A DNA stretch of 55,422 bases from Treponema sp. (lineage in GTDB: Bacteria > Spirochaetota > Spirochaetia > Treponematales > Breznakiellaceae): positions 1 to 55,422 of the forward strand of contig JAISQJ010000085.1 in the NCBI GenBank assembly GCA_031274285.1. The letters run 5' to 3'. Under the pieces are notes generated by a model, which saw only the letters and a program-made list of their open reading frames with translations, made no database searches and had not been told where the DNA came from. This document shows, one piece after another, positions 35,222 through 44,482 of the stretch. Both the position numbers and the translations under genes were made by a program. The number at the start of each line of letters is the position of its first letter. Within the stretch, counting starts at the first letter, position 1.

Positions 35222-35236
35222 AGGAGTTAAAACCCC

Positions 35237-36136
35237 ATGAGTTCGTTGACATCCAAAAAAGAACAGCATATCTCGTATATCATGCTGGTGGCCCCCGCCT
35301 TTCTTATCTACTTTTCCGTGATGGCCTTTCCAACCATTTTTTCGATTGTTCTCAGCTTGACCAACTACAATGGGGGTAAAATATTCGGAAACCCCCGGTT
35401 TGGTTTTGCCGGGTTTCAAAGTTACCTGGAAATGTTTGGGGATGAATATTTCTACCTGGCATTAAAAAACAATATGCTCATTGTGCTTATGTCGGTCTTT
35501 GGACAGATCCCCCTGGGGTTTATCCTGGCCTTTATCCTATCCCGAAAAATAGTCAAGGGTACGGATTTCTTCCAAACCATGATCTACCTGCCCCATGTTA
35601 TCTCCCCGGTTATTATCGGAATCCTCTTTCGGGCTTTTTTCCTGAACCAGGACAGCGTTTACATGGAGATTCTTAAAATATTTAATCCCGCTGCGGAATT
35701 CCGCTTAAACGATAACCCCATGCTTCCCGTGCTGATTATCATGCTTTGGATGTATACCGGGGGATATGTCATCATCTTCCTGGCCAATCTTCAGCGGATC
35801 GATACGTCCATTATCGAGGCCGCCAAGATCGACGGGGCCTCGGAAAAGCAGGCCCTGTTTTATATTATCCTGCCGGCCCTTTCGGGGGTTATCGTAACCT
35901 GTGCAATCCTGGCGATTTCAGGATCGTTAAAATCCTTTGATCTGTTGTTTGTTATGACCCAGGGAGGGCCAGCCCAGCGGACCAGCGTGCTTTCATTGTA
36001 CATGTACATTAAAGCCTTCCGGGGCGCCCCCCACTACCCTCTGGCCAACGCCATTTCTACCGTGATGGTGCTTATCAGCTTTGTCCTGATAATCATAACC
36101 AGGGCGGTGGAAAAGCGTTTTGGAGGAAAGGAATAG
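35237..36136 (+). CDS. CUT1 sugar ABC transporter permease (MalF type)
   Basis: A 299-aa inner-membrane permease of importer D with six helices and the EAA motif EAAKIDGASEKQALFYIILPAL. AGGAGTT precedes ATG. It overlaps nothing and is followed after 4 bases by its MalG-type partner. There is no ATPase in the operon. Confidence 0.88.
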   Translation: MSSLTSKKEQHISYIMLVAPAFLIYFSVMAFPTIFSIVLSLTNYNGGKIFGNPRFGFAGFQSYLEMFGDEYFYLALKNNMLIVLMSVFGQIPLGFILAFILSRKIVKGTDFFQTMIYLPHVISPVIIGILFRAFFLNQDSVYMEILKIFNPAAEFRLNDNPMLPVLIIMLWMYTGGYVIIFLANLQRIDTSIIEAAKIDGASEKQALFYIILPALSGVIVTCAILAISGSLKSFDLLFVMTQGGPAQRTSVLSLYMYIKAFRGAPHYPLANAISTVMVLISFVLIIITRAVEKRFGGKE

Positions 36137-36140
36137 TACC

Positions 36141-36983
36141 ATGGCGGATTTACGCAAAGGGTCCATTGTTTCTAAGACGGCTATTTACGGCCTTATGGGG
36201 ATCTTTACCCTCATGGCGGTCTACCCCCTCCTGTGGCTGATCATTCAATCCTTTAAGACCACCCAGGAATACCTTTCCTCAAGTAAGCTTGCCCTGCCCA
36301 AGGCATGGTTCTTTGGGAACTACCCATACGCCTGGACCATGGGGAGATTCGGGGGCCTGTTTTTGAACAGTGTCTTTTATACGGTTATTACGGTGGCGGC
36401 GGAAATTCTGCTGGGCTTTATGGCGGGCTTTGCCTTTGCGAAGATTAAAAACCGGGCAACCCCGCTGCTCCACGGTCTTTTTATCATCGGAATACTCCTT
36501 ACCCTGCAGTCAATTCTTATTCCCCTCTTTCTCATGGTGAACGCCGTAGGGCTCTACAATACCAGGCTTGGCATCCTTATTCCCTATATCGGGATCGGAC
36601 TGCCCATGGCGGTATACCTTTCCACCGAATACATCAAGGGCATTCCCGATGCCCTTCTTGAATCCGCCCGCATAGACGGCGCCAAATATTTTATGATCTT
36701 TACCCATATTATATTTCCCATGACTACCCCGGTGGCGATGACCGTAGGGATTCTTTCTTTTACCGGAACCTGGAACGAATTTATGCTTATCAATATTCTT
36801 GCCTCGGAAAACTCCATTAAGTCCCTGCCGGTGGGGATAAACAGCTTTTCCGGGGCACTGGCTTCCGATTACGGAAAACAGTTTTCCGCCCTGGTTATCG
36901 GCATGATTCCCATGGTAATATTTTATCTTATCTTCCGAAAGCAAATTACCAAGGGAGTTGCCGCCGGCGCCGTTAAAGGATAG
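36141..36983 (+). CDS. CUT1 sugar ABC transporter permease (MalG type)
   Basis: A 280-aa permease with six helices, the EAA motif LESARIDGAKYFMIFTHIIFPM and a C-terminal KGVAAGAVKG. The start is ATG 36141, 7 bases after AAGGAA; the frame also opens at 36120 inside the previous gene. It forms the channel of importer D with the MalF-type subunit and is followed 9 bases later by the GH9 gene. Confidence 0.87.
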   Translation: MADLRKGSIVSKTAIYGLMGIFTLMAVYPLLWLIIQSFKTTQEYLSSSKLALPKAWFFGNYPYAWTMGRFGGLFLNSVFYTVITVAAEILLGFMAGFAFAKIKNRATPLLHGLFIIGILLTLQSILIPLFLMVNAVGLYNTRLGILIPYIGIGLPMAVYLSTEYIKGIPDALLESARIDGAKYFMIFTHIIFPMTTPVAMTVGILSFTGTWNEFMLINILASENSIKSLPVGINSFSGALASDYGKQFSALVIGMIPMVIFYLIFRKQITKGVAAGAVKG

Positions 36984-36992
36984 GGATCAACC

Positions 36993-38750
36993 ATGAAGGT
37001 GTTAACGAATCATCTGGGCTACAGCACCGCGGGCCCGAAAAAGGCGGTCCTCCAGGGCAGGCCGGAAGACCGGCCCCAGGGCTTTGTCCTGCTGGATGCG
37101 GAGCAAGGCGAGGTCCTGCGGGGGACGCTTAGGGAACACGGGACCGTGGCCCGCTGGAACACGGGATTCTACTGGACTGCGGATTTTTCGGAGCTTAGGG
37201 CCGAAGGGACCTATGTGCTCCGGGCCGATACCGCCGGCGGGCAGGTTTTCTCCGGGGAATTTGAGATCCGGGATAAGCTGATCACCATGCGGATGATAAA
37301 TGCGGTGGGCTATTACTTTAAGGCCCAGCGTTCTTCCGGCGAGTGGCTCCTCTGTGACCGGGATCTGCCCTTTAAGGGCGGGTACCGGGAAGGCCGGGTA
37401 GACGCCCATGGCGGCTGGTTTGACGCCAGCGGGGACTATGGCATCCATCTTTCCCACCTGTCCCACAGCAGTTTTTATAATCCCCAGCAGGCAAGCTTTA
37501 GCGCCTATACCTTCTTTAAGGCCTGCGAGCTTTTGGAAAAATCGGGCAACCAGGAATACTTTCTTATAAAGCGCCGGCTCCTGGACGAGGGTACCTTCGG
37601 GGCCGATTTTTTAATGCGCCTGCGGGCCCCTTCGGGAAATTTTTTCCGTTCCGTTAACCGCCTGGATTCCTGGGGCACGGTATTCAATTCCCGTGTTATC
37701 GGCTTTGAATACCACCATTCCAGCGGACAATTCGGCCAGGCGGCCAGCGCCGGCGAGGAACGGGTGGGGGATGCCTACTACGAGACCAGCCTTCGATCCG
37801 GCGGCGGACTGGCCATTGCGGCATTGGCCATTGCGGCCCGCCATTTTTATCCCGGCGGGGATTACGGTTCCTCCGATTATATCATGGCGGCAAAGCGGGC
37901 CTGGGCCCATCTTGAGGTTCATAACGAAAAATACACCAACGACGGGGAATGGAACCTGATCGATGAATACTGCGCCCTTATGGCCCTGACCGAACTGTAC
38001 CGCAGCGCCGACGAGCTGGCCTATCTCCACAAGGCCCGGACCATGGCGGAGCGCATCTACGGCCGTATGGTTTACGGGCCCCAGGGGGAAGCGCGCTTAA
38101 CCATGGCGCCGGGTTATCCCTTTCATCATGCCTCCGACGAGGGCATGCCCGTGGCGGCCCTGCTTCAATATGCGGAAATAGAATCCGATCCGGCGCTCCG
38201 GGCACGGGCGGTTAAAACCTGCGAAGATACGATGAGATTTAAACTGGCCCTAAGCGACAGGCTTTCCAATCCCTTTGGGTATCCCAAGTTTGAGCACCGG
38301 GGCGAAGACGGCGGTTTTCAGGTTAAATTCTTTTTCCCCCACCAGACCAGGGCCGCACCCTGGTGGCAGGGGGAGAACGCCCGGCTGGCCTCCCTCTCCG
38401 CCGCGGCCCGGTTCCTGGCGGATTTTACCGGCGATCCGGCGCTTAAGAGCCGGCTTATCACCCTGGCCCAGGACTGCCTGGATTGGATCATGGGCTGTAA
38501 TCCCTTTGACAGTTGCATGATAGAGGGCTACGGCCGAAACAATGTGCAGTATTTCTGCAATAACCGCCACGAATTTCTTAACTGTCCGGGGGGTATTATT
38601 AACGGAATTACCAGCGGCCTGGATGACGAAGAGGGAATCGAGTATATTTCCCGGCCCGGGGGAAAGGTGGAGGATAACTGGCGCTGGGGGGAACAGTGGA
38701 TTCCCCATGCAAGCTGGTATCTCTATGCCATGGCCTTAAAGGGCGAATGA
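36993..38750 (+). CDS. Glycoside hydrolase family 9 with N-terminal Ig-like domain
   Basis: A 585-aa protein with an N-terminal CelD-type immunoglobulin-like domain (about 1-92) and an (alpha/alpha)6 GH9 barrel. The catalytic aspartates fall in GGWFDASGDYG (Asp144 and Asp148); the usual DAGD is here DASGD. The late acid is probably Glu567 in RWGEQWIPHAS. CNPFDSCMIEGYGRN and NNRHEFLNCPGG replace the usual cellulase loops. No signal peptide is seen. GH9 members in Vibrio chitin clusters act as exo-beta-glucosaminidases next to a BadF-type kinase and a transporter, and this order matches. So exo-glucosaminidase is favoured over cellulase, by context. Confidence 0.78.
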   Translation: MKVLTNHLGYSTAGPKKAVLQGRPEDRPQGFVLLDAEQGEVLRGTLREHGTVARWNTGFYWTADFSELRAEGTYVLRADTAGGQVFSGEFEIRDKLITMRMINAVGYYFKAQRSSGEWLLCDRDLPFKGGYREGRVDAHGGWFDASGDYGIHLSHLSHSSFYNPQQASFSAYTFFKACELLEKSGNQEYFLIKRRLLDEGTFGADFLMRLRAPSGNFFRSVNRLDSWGTVFNSRVIGFEYHHSSGQFGQAASAGEERVGDAYYETSLRSGGGLAIAALAIAARHFYPGGDYGSSDYIMAAKRAWAHLEVHNEKYTNDGEWNLIDEYCALMALTELYRSADELAYLHKARTMAERIYGRMVYGPQGEARLTMAPGYPFHHASDEGMPVAALLQYAEIESDPALRARAVKTCEDTMRFKLALSDRLSNPFGYPKFEHRGEDGGFQVKFFFPHQTRAAPWWQGENARLASLSAAARFLADFTGDPALKSRLITLAQDCLDWIMGCNPFDSCMIEGYGRNNVQYFCNNRHEFLNCPGGIINGITSGLDDEEGIEYISRPGGKVEDNWRWGEQWIPHASWYLYAMALKGE

Positions 38751-38802
38751 GCCTGTCCGCAAGGTTCCGGTTGAATATTTTACGTTGTTGTAAGGGGGCC
38801 CT

Positions 38803-39900
38803 ATGCTGCGCTTGGAAGAAATAATCCTCTCCATGGCCCAGGGGGAATTTTGGGACCGGAGTTTCCGGAACGCCCTGCGGGAAAGCGGCGCGTGTTTTCG
38901 GGACCGGGGGTTTAAGCATATCTACCTTGTCGGCTGCGGAACTTCCTGCTATGCCGCCTGCTACGGCCGGCACCTGCTGGAAAAGTACGCCGGGATTCCC
39001 TGTACCGTCATGGAGGGAAACCTGGGGGCCCGCTTCTCCTGGGATCTGGTTTCCCCGCAAACCCTGTTTATCGGGGTATCCCATACCGGGGGCAGCGAGT
39101 CGGTATGCCGGACCATGGAGGAGGCGGCGAAGCGGGGGGCCCCAACCGCGGCCCTTACGGGAAACCCGGACAGCCCCCTTGCCCGGCTCTGCGGCCGGCC
39201 GCTTTTTTTCCCCGGCGGCGAGGACGATGTCCCCACCAAGACCCGGTCGTATATAGAAACGGCGATCATGCTGCTGGCTGCGGCCCTGTGCCTGGGGGAT
39301 CAGGGCGGGGGGCTAAAAGATGAATTTGCGCTGAAGATCCGCCGGGCCGGGGACGCGGCCCCGGAGCTCATAGACCAGGCCCGCCGGCTCATGCCTCCCC
39401 TGGCGGAGGAATGGAAGGACGCCTTTTCCCTGACGGTGGTGGGAACGGGAGTGCACCTGGGAAACGCCTACGAGGGGTCCCTCAAACTCTGTGAGATGGG
39501 GTGGATGAACAGTTCCGCCTTTGAGCTGGAAAATTACCTCCACGGCCGTTTCCGGGGCGCCCATGCCGCCTGCCCCTATGTGATCTTTGGCCCCTCGGGA
39601 CCGGGTTACGCCAAGGCCCTTGATTTTCTGGGGATTGCCCATAAAAAGGGGGTCAAGGCCCTCTTTATCACCGATAAGCCGAGTCCCCCGGTTCAGGACC
39701 TGGCCTGCCGGGTCATAACGATTCCCGGCGGCCTGGACGAAGAGATCCTCCCCCTGGTGGATATTATCCCCCTCTACCTCCTGGGCCTGCACCTGGGCCT
39801 GGCCCATGGATATACGGACCCGGCCCTGCGTAACGACGGCCTGGTGGCCCAGAACACCCGTTTGGCCGATCTCTATCCCCGGTACGGCCCGGATTATTGA
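38803..39900 (+). CDS. Double SIS-domain sugar-phosphate isomerase/deaminase-like protein
   Basis: A 365-aa cytoplasmic protein with two SIS domains and no glutaminase domain. VGCGTSCYAACYG (about 43-55) and VSHTGGSES (about 89-97) are the phosphosugar-binding loops of the first domain. GTGVHLGNAYEGSLKLCEMGWM begins the second. It belongs with GlmS-isomerase-like proteins that act on amino-sugar phosphates. In this operon it may deaminate or isomerise GlcN-6-P produced by the kinase after it. AAGGGGG lies before ATG. Fructosamine deglycase-like activity is an alternative. Confidence 0.75.
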   Translation: MLRLEEIILSMAQGEFWDRSFRNALRESGACFRDRGFKHIYLVGCGTSCYAACYGRHLLEKYAGIPCTVMEGNLGARFSWDLVSPQTLFIGVSHTGGSESVCRTMEEAAKRGAPTAALTGNPDSPLARLCGRPLFFPGGEDDVPTKTRSYIETAIMLLAAALCLGDQGGGLKDEFALKIRRAGDAAPELIDQARRLMPPLAEEWKDAFSLTVVGTGVHLGNAYEGSLKLCEMGWMNSSAFELENYLHGRFRGAHAACPYVIFGPSGPGYAKALDFLGIAHKKGVKALFITDKPSPPVQDLACRVITIPGGLDEEILPLVDIIPLYLLGLHLGLAHGYTDPALRNDGLVAQNTRLADLYPRYGPDY

Positions 39901-39908
39901 GGGCGCCC

Positions 39909-40850
39909 TTGGACTATGTAATCGGCATTGACAGCGGCGGGACCCATTACCGGGTATTGGCCGCGGGCCTGGACGGGGAAAGCCTGGGGGAGTATTCGGG
40001 CAGCCCCTGTAACCATTACCGGCTGGACTATGCGGAACTCCTGTGCCGTATCAACGGACATATTGACGTGTGCCTTGGTCAATCCCACCTGCGGCGGGAG
40101 CACTGCGTTTCGCTGGTCTGCGGTACCACCGGGCTGGACAGCGAGGAAGACGCCGTGTTCCTGCACAGGGTGTACGGCGAACTCGAGGGTTTCCATTGCC
40201 CGGTGACCTGCATCAACGATGCTGAACTTGCCCTCTACACGGTGCTGGACGGTTTTGGGGCCCAGGTGATCTCCGGTACGGGGGCTATCGCCTTTGGCCG
40301 CAATAGGCAGGGCCGCAGCGCCCGGATCGGAGGCTGGCATTCCGCCATCTTTGGGGATGAGGGTTCCGGCGTCTGGATCGCCAAACAGGTTCTGCGCCAC
40401 CTGGGCCGCTGGTTTGACGGCGCCGTTCCCGATGGCCCCCTGGCCGAAATGGTCCGGGAAACCCTGGGCATCGGAAGCCGCAAGGCCCTGATGGAATACG
40501 CCGTAAGGATTGGCGCTCCCCCCTGGAAACACCCGGACCTGGGCCCCCTGGCGGATAGGGCCGCCGGCCAGGGGGACCCCTACGCTGCGGCGATCCTTAA
40601 AAACGCCGCCCGGGAAACCTTTCTTTTGGCCGACGATTTAATTACCCTGCTCCGCCTCCACGAAGAGGGGGATTTTAATATCGGCCTTTGGGGCGGCAAT
40701 ATCTTAAACAGCCCCCGGCACCGGGAAGCATTCATCAAATTGGCAAATGAAAAATACCCCAAGGCGCGGATAGTCCTGCCCCGGCGCAGCGCAGCTCAAG
40801 CCGCCGCAGCCCTGGCTAGGGAAAACTTTAAGGGTTTGTCCGTTGTGTAA
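39909..40850 (+). CDS. BadF/BadG-type sugar kinase, probably N-acetylglucosamine or glucosamine kinase
   Basis: A 313-aa ASKHA-fold kinase. The phosphate-1 motif IDSGGTHYRVL lies at residues 7-17, and GTGAIAFGRN and GGWHSAIFGDEGSG follow the pattern of GlcNAc kinases of the BadF family. GLWGGNIL closes the adenosine site. TTG 39909 is preferred: GAGGG lies 5 bases before it and the protein then begins MDYVIGIDSGG. The frame also opens at TTG 39897, overlapping the previous stop. The kinase would phosphorylate the monosaccharide released by GH9 and hand it to the SIS protein. Confidence 0.78.
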   Translation: MDYVIGIDSGGTHYRVLAAGLDGESLGEYSGSPCNHYRLDYAELLCRINGHIDVCLGQSHLRREHCVSLVCGTTGLDSEEDAVFLHRVYGELEGFHCPVTCINDAELALYTVLDGFGAQVISGTGAIAFGRNRQGRSARIGGWHSAIFGDEGSGVWIAKQVLRHLGRWFDGAVPDGPLAEMVRETLGIGSRKALMEYAVRIGAPPWKHPDLGPLADRAAGQGDPYAAAILKNAARETFLLADDLITLLRLHEEGDFNIGLWGGNILNSPRHREAFIKLANEKYPKARIVLPRRSAAQAAAALARENFKGLSVV

Positions 40851-40888
40851 AAACTTTTTCTATCCTACCATGGGGAATGGATAATTCC

Positions 40889-42223
40889 ATGAATATGCTG
40901 GTCATCGGTTCCGGCGGGCGGGAACACGCCATGGCCTGGAAGCTTGCCCAATCGGAAAAAGTAGCAAAGGTGTATGCGGCCCCCGGCAACGGGGGGACCG
41001 CGGCGGAGGAAAAGTGTGAAAACGCCGCGGTGGGCCTGAACCCCGCCGAAGCGGAGGGGCAGGAGGCGCTTATCGCCTTTGCCAAGGAGCACCGCATTGA
41101 GGTAACGGTGGTGGGGCCGGAAGCCCCCCTGGCCGCGGGGATTGCGGATCGTTTCCGGCAGGCCGGCCTTGCCGTGGCAGGGCCCGGCGCAGGGGCCGCC
41201 CGATTGGAGGCCAGCAAGGTCTATTCCAAAAAATTTATGAAAAAATACGGCGTCCGGGCCGCCGCAAGCCGGGACTTTAACGAGGCCTCCCCGGCCCTGG
41301 ACTATGTCCGCCGCCACTTTGCCCGCCCCCGCGCCAAGCCCCTGGTTATCAAGGCCGACGGCCTGGCGGCCGGCAAGGGGGTGGTGATCGCCGGGGGCCT
41401 GGATGTTGCGGAGCAAACCATCGGCGCCTTTATGCGGGATAAAAGCCTGGGCCCCGCGGGGGCCTCGGTGGTGCTGGAGGATTTTCTGGCCGGGGAAGAG
41501 GTGTCGGTGATGGCCGCGGTAAATGTAAGGCCCGGCGTAAAAGGGACTATCATGCCCTTTATCGCGGCCAGGGATCACAAGAGCCGCCTTGAGGGGGGCG
41601 CGGGACCCAACACCGGCGGCATGGGGGCCATTGCCCCGGTTCCCGGTTTTAGCGAAGCCCTGCAGGAGGATTTTGCCGCCTCCATTCTCCAGCCCACCCT
41701 GCGGGGGATCCGGGCGGAGGCCATGGATTACCGGGGCTTTATCTTTTTTGGCCTTATGATCCAGGGGGGGCAATGCTGGCTTTTGGAATACAATGTCCGT
41801 CTGGGGGACCCGGAGACCCAGGCCCTGCTGCCCCTGCTGGATTCTGATTTTGCCGAACTCTGCCGCGCAGTCGCCGGAGAGGACCCCGCGCTGCCCCCCC
41901 TGGCCTGGAAACCCGGCGCCGCGTGCGCCCCGGTGGCGGTGGCGGAAGGCTACCCCGGCCCCTACCGCCGGGGAGACCCCGTCTCCCTTAACGAGGCGCT
42001 GCTGACAAAGCACGGGGCCAAGCTTTTTATCGCCGGCGCCCGGCGGGGACCGGGGGGGCCGGCAGGGTCGGGGCTCCGCACCGATGGGGGCCGGGTGCTG
42101 TCCGTCTGCGCCCTGGGATCCGGCGGGGAGGAGGCCCGGCGCAGGGCCTATGCCGCGCTGGGGGCCGTAAGCTTTACGGGCATGGGCTTCCGCCGGGACA
42201 TCGGCCTGACCGGGGAAGGCTGA
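40889..42223 (+). CDS. purD: Phosphoribosylamine-glycine ligase (GAR synthetase)
   Basis: A 444-aa ATP-grasp enzyme that joins glycine to phosphoribosylamine in purine synthesis. It begins MNMLVIGSGGREHA. VVGPEAPLAAGI, KADGLAAGKGVVIAG, the HKSRLEGGAGPNTGGMGA loop and YNVRLGDPETQ are family signatures. I take ATG 40889, 4 codons after the first possible ATG, because it gives the usual start and leaves room for the GGGGAATGGA site. The gene is a housekeeping enzyme placed next to carbohydrate genes with no other pur gene in the window. Confidence 0.95.
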   Translation: MNMLVIGSGGREHAMAWKLAQSEKVAKVYAAPGNGGTAAEEKCENAAVGLNPAEAEGQEALIAFAKEHRIEVTVVGPEAPLAAGIADRFRQAGLAVAGPGAGAARLEASKVYSKKFMKKYGVRAAASRDFNEASPALDYVRRHFARPRAKPLVIKADGLAAGKGVVIAGGLDVAEQTIGAFMRDKSLGPAGASVVLEDFLAGEEVSVMAAVNVRPGVKGTIMPFIAARDHKSRLEGGAGPNTGGMGAIAPVPGFSEALQEDFAASILQPTLRGIRAEAMDYRGFIFFGLMIQGGQCWLLEYNVRLGDPETQALLPLLDSDFAELCRAVAGEDPALPPLAWKPGAACAPVAVAEGYPGPYRRGDPVSLNEALLTKHGAKLFIAGARRGPGGPAGSGLRTDGGRVLSVCALGSGGEEARRRAYAALGAVSFTGMGFRRDIGLTGEG

Positions 42224-42247
42224 TGTCCGGGGCTATGGGCGGCAGTT

Positions 42248-43564
42248 ATGGATGATCCTATCCTGTGGCAGCTTCTTCTGCAGTTCTGTCTTATCATGGT
42301 GAATGCGGTTTTTGCCTGCGCCGAGATTGCCCTTATTTCCATGAGCGATACGAAGCTGGAAAAAATGGCCGCGGCCGGGGATAAACGGGCGAAGCGGCTC
42401 CTGGCCCTGACCAAGCAGCCGGCAAAATTTCTTGCCACCATTCAGGTGGGCATTACGCTGGCGGGTTTTTTGGGCAGCGCCTTTGCCGCGGATAACTTTT
42501 CGGAAAAAATTACCCGCTGGGCCATGGCCCGTGGTGTACCCATTGCCGAGGCTACGATTGATGTGGTTTCGGTGGTGATTATCACCTTGATCCTTTCGTT
42601 TTTTACCCTGGTGCTGGGGGAGCTGGTTCCCAAGCGCATCGCCATGAAAAAGGCAGACACCCTGGCCCTTGCCATGTCGGGGCTTATCCTGCTTATCTCC
42701 CGGATCTTTGCCCCCGTGGTCTGGCTCCTTACCCGTTCCACCAACGGGATACTGAGGCTCCTGCGGATAAACCCGGAGACCGAAGACTCTACTATCACCG
42801 AGGAGGAGATACGGCTGATGATCGATATGGGCAGCGCCCGGGGGACCATCAATGCCAGCGAGAAGGAGATTATCCACAATGTTTTTGAATTTGACGATAT
42901 CAGCGCCGCGGAGATAATGACCCACCGCCGCTATGTCACCTTTCTTAACACGGAAGATGACGACGGCCAGTGGGAAAAGACGATTACCGGAAACCGGCAT
43001 AGCTTTTATCCGGTCTGTGACGGCGACCCGGATCGTATCGCCGGGGTGTTAAGCGCCGCCGACTATCTAAGACTGGACCGCCGGGACCGGCGGGATGTGA
43101 TGGTCCACGCGGTCCGGCCTGCCCAACTGGTGCCCACCACCGTTAAGGCGGATCATCTGTTCAGGAACATGAAAAAAAAGCGCAACCACTTTGCCCTGGT
43201 GATCGACGAATACGGCGGCATGGCGGGGCTTGTCACCATGAACGATCTGCTGGAACTCCTGGTGGGGGACCTTGAGCAGGATAGTACCGCCGCACCGGAG
43301 CGGCCCCTTATAGAAGCGGCGGGTCCCGGTTCCTGGCGTATCAGCGGGGCCGCATCCCTGGACCGGGTGCTTAGGGAAACCGGCCGCAGCCTGCCGGTAG
43401 ACCAGTACGATACCTTTGCGGGTTACGTGTTCAGCATCCTGGGCAGGATTCCGGCTGACGGGGAGCAGCCGGAGATTGAGGACTGCGGCCTTAAGATCCG
43501 GGCGATCCGCATCAAAGACCGCCGGCTGGAGGAAGCCCTGGTAAGCCTGGCGGAGGAAGCGTAG
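42248..43564 (+). CDS. CNNM/CBS-domain membrane protein (HlyC/CorC family)
   Basis: A 438-aa protein with four membrane segments (about 7-25, 65-88, 102-125 and 138-165), then a tandem CBS domain (about 215-340) containing HFALVIDEYGGMAGLVTMNDLLELLVGDL, and a C-terminal CorC/HlyC domain. Members often handle magnesium or other divalent cations; the older 'hemolysin' name is misleading. The gene lies 24 bases after purD. Its stop is only 3 bases from the stop of the convergent permease gene, so the two must share a termination region. Confidence 0.88.
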   Translation: MDDPILWQLLLQFCLIMVNAVFACAEIALISMSDTKLEKMAAAGDKRAKRLLALTKQPAKFLATIQVGITLAGFLGSAFAADNFSEKITRWAMARGVPIAEATIDVVSVVIITLILSFFTLVLGELVPKRIAMKKADTLALAMSGLILLISRIFAPVVWLLTRSTNGILRLLRINPETEDSTITEEEIRLMIDMGSARGTINASEKEIIHNVFEFDDISAAEIMTHRRYVTFLNTEDDDGQWEKTITGNRHSFYPVCDGDPDRIAGVLSAADYLRLDRRDRRDVMVHAVRPAQLVPTTVKADHLFRNMKKKRNHFALVIDEYGGMAGLVTMNDLLELLVGDLEQDSTAAPERPLIEAAGPGSWRISGAASLDRVLRETGRSLPVDQYDTFAGYVFSILGRIPADGEQPEIEDCGLKIRAIRIKDRRLEEALVSLAEEA

Positions 43565-43567
43565 CCG

Positions 43568-44461
43568 CTACCCCTTTACGCTGCCCATCACCAGACCGCT
43601 GGCAAAGTACCTCTGCAGGAAGGGATATACGCACAGAATTGGAATGGTTCCCAGGAAAAGCTGTGCCGCCGCGCTGGTACGGGCGTCCACCATGGCCAGC
43701 AGGGTTACAAGACTTTGGCTTACATTCTTGGTATTGGTAAAAAATACCTCGGGTTTAATTACCACGGTCTGGAGATAGGTTTGCAGCGGGTAGTGTTCGA
43801 CCCTTGCCATATAGATAAGGCCGTCAAACCAACTGTTCCAGTGCCCCACAAAGGCAAACAGGGCAACCGTTGCGATGGTAGGAGTAGAGACCGGGAGAAT
43901 AATCTTAAGCAGGGTCTGCAGATGGTTTGCCCCGTCAATATATGCGGCCTCGCTTAGTTCCTTGGGAAGGCTCCGCATGTAATTCATCACTACCAGCATG
44001 CTGAATACCGGAAGAGCTCCCGGAAGTACCAAGGCCCAGATAGTATCCCGTATGCCGGTATAGCGGACCACCAGGTAAGAGGGAATGAGACCGCCGTTAA
44101 AAAGGATAGTCAAGACAAAAAACCAGGAGTAGACGGACCGCAGTCTGAATTCCTCCTTTTCTTTTGACAAAGGGTACGCGGTAAGAATGATAAGCAGCAA
44201 GTTTAAGCCAACCCCAAGTATTACCCGCTGGACCGAAACCACAAGGGCCTTAAGAAACGCGGAGTTATAGGTGATGAATTTATACGAGCTAAAGGTAAAG
44301 TCAACAGGCCAAAAACTTACCTGCCCCAGGGCAACGGCGTTTTTATTGCTAAAGGAAATTGCCAAAAGATTTATAAACGGGAGAACGCAGAGCAGCGATA
44401 TGACCGTAAGATAGATAAGAGCCGCAATCAAAAAAACTTTTCTTCCTGGGGGAATTTTCAT
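43568..44461 (-). CDS. LplC-type ABC transporter permease
   Basis: A 297-aa permease of importer E with six helices, the EAA motif SEAAYIDGANHLQTLLKIILPVS and a C-terminal GLVMGSVKG. AAGGAG lies before ATG 44461. It is the last gene of the minus-strand set that starts with the binding lipoprotein. Confidence 0.88.
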   Translation of the reverse strand: MKIPPGRKVFLIAALIYLTVISLLCVLPFINLLAISFSNKNAVALGQVSFWPVDFTFSSYKFITYNSAFLKALVVSVQRVILGVGLNLLLIILTAYPLSKEKEEFRLRSVYSWFFVLTILFNGGLIPSYLVVRYTGIRDTIWALVLPGALPVFSMLVVMNYMRSLPKELSEAAYIDGANHLQTLLKIILPVSTPTIATVALFAFVGHWNSWFDGLIYMARVEHYPLQTYLQTVVIKPEVFFTNTKNVSQSLVTLLAMVDARTSAAAQLFLGTIPILCVYPFLQRYFASGLVMGSVKG

Positions 44462-44482
44462 TTTTTGCTCCTTTTTGGCCTT

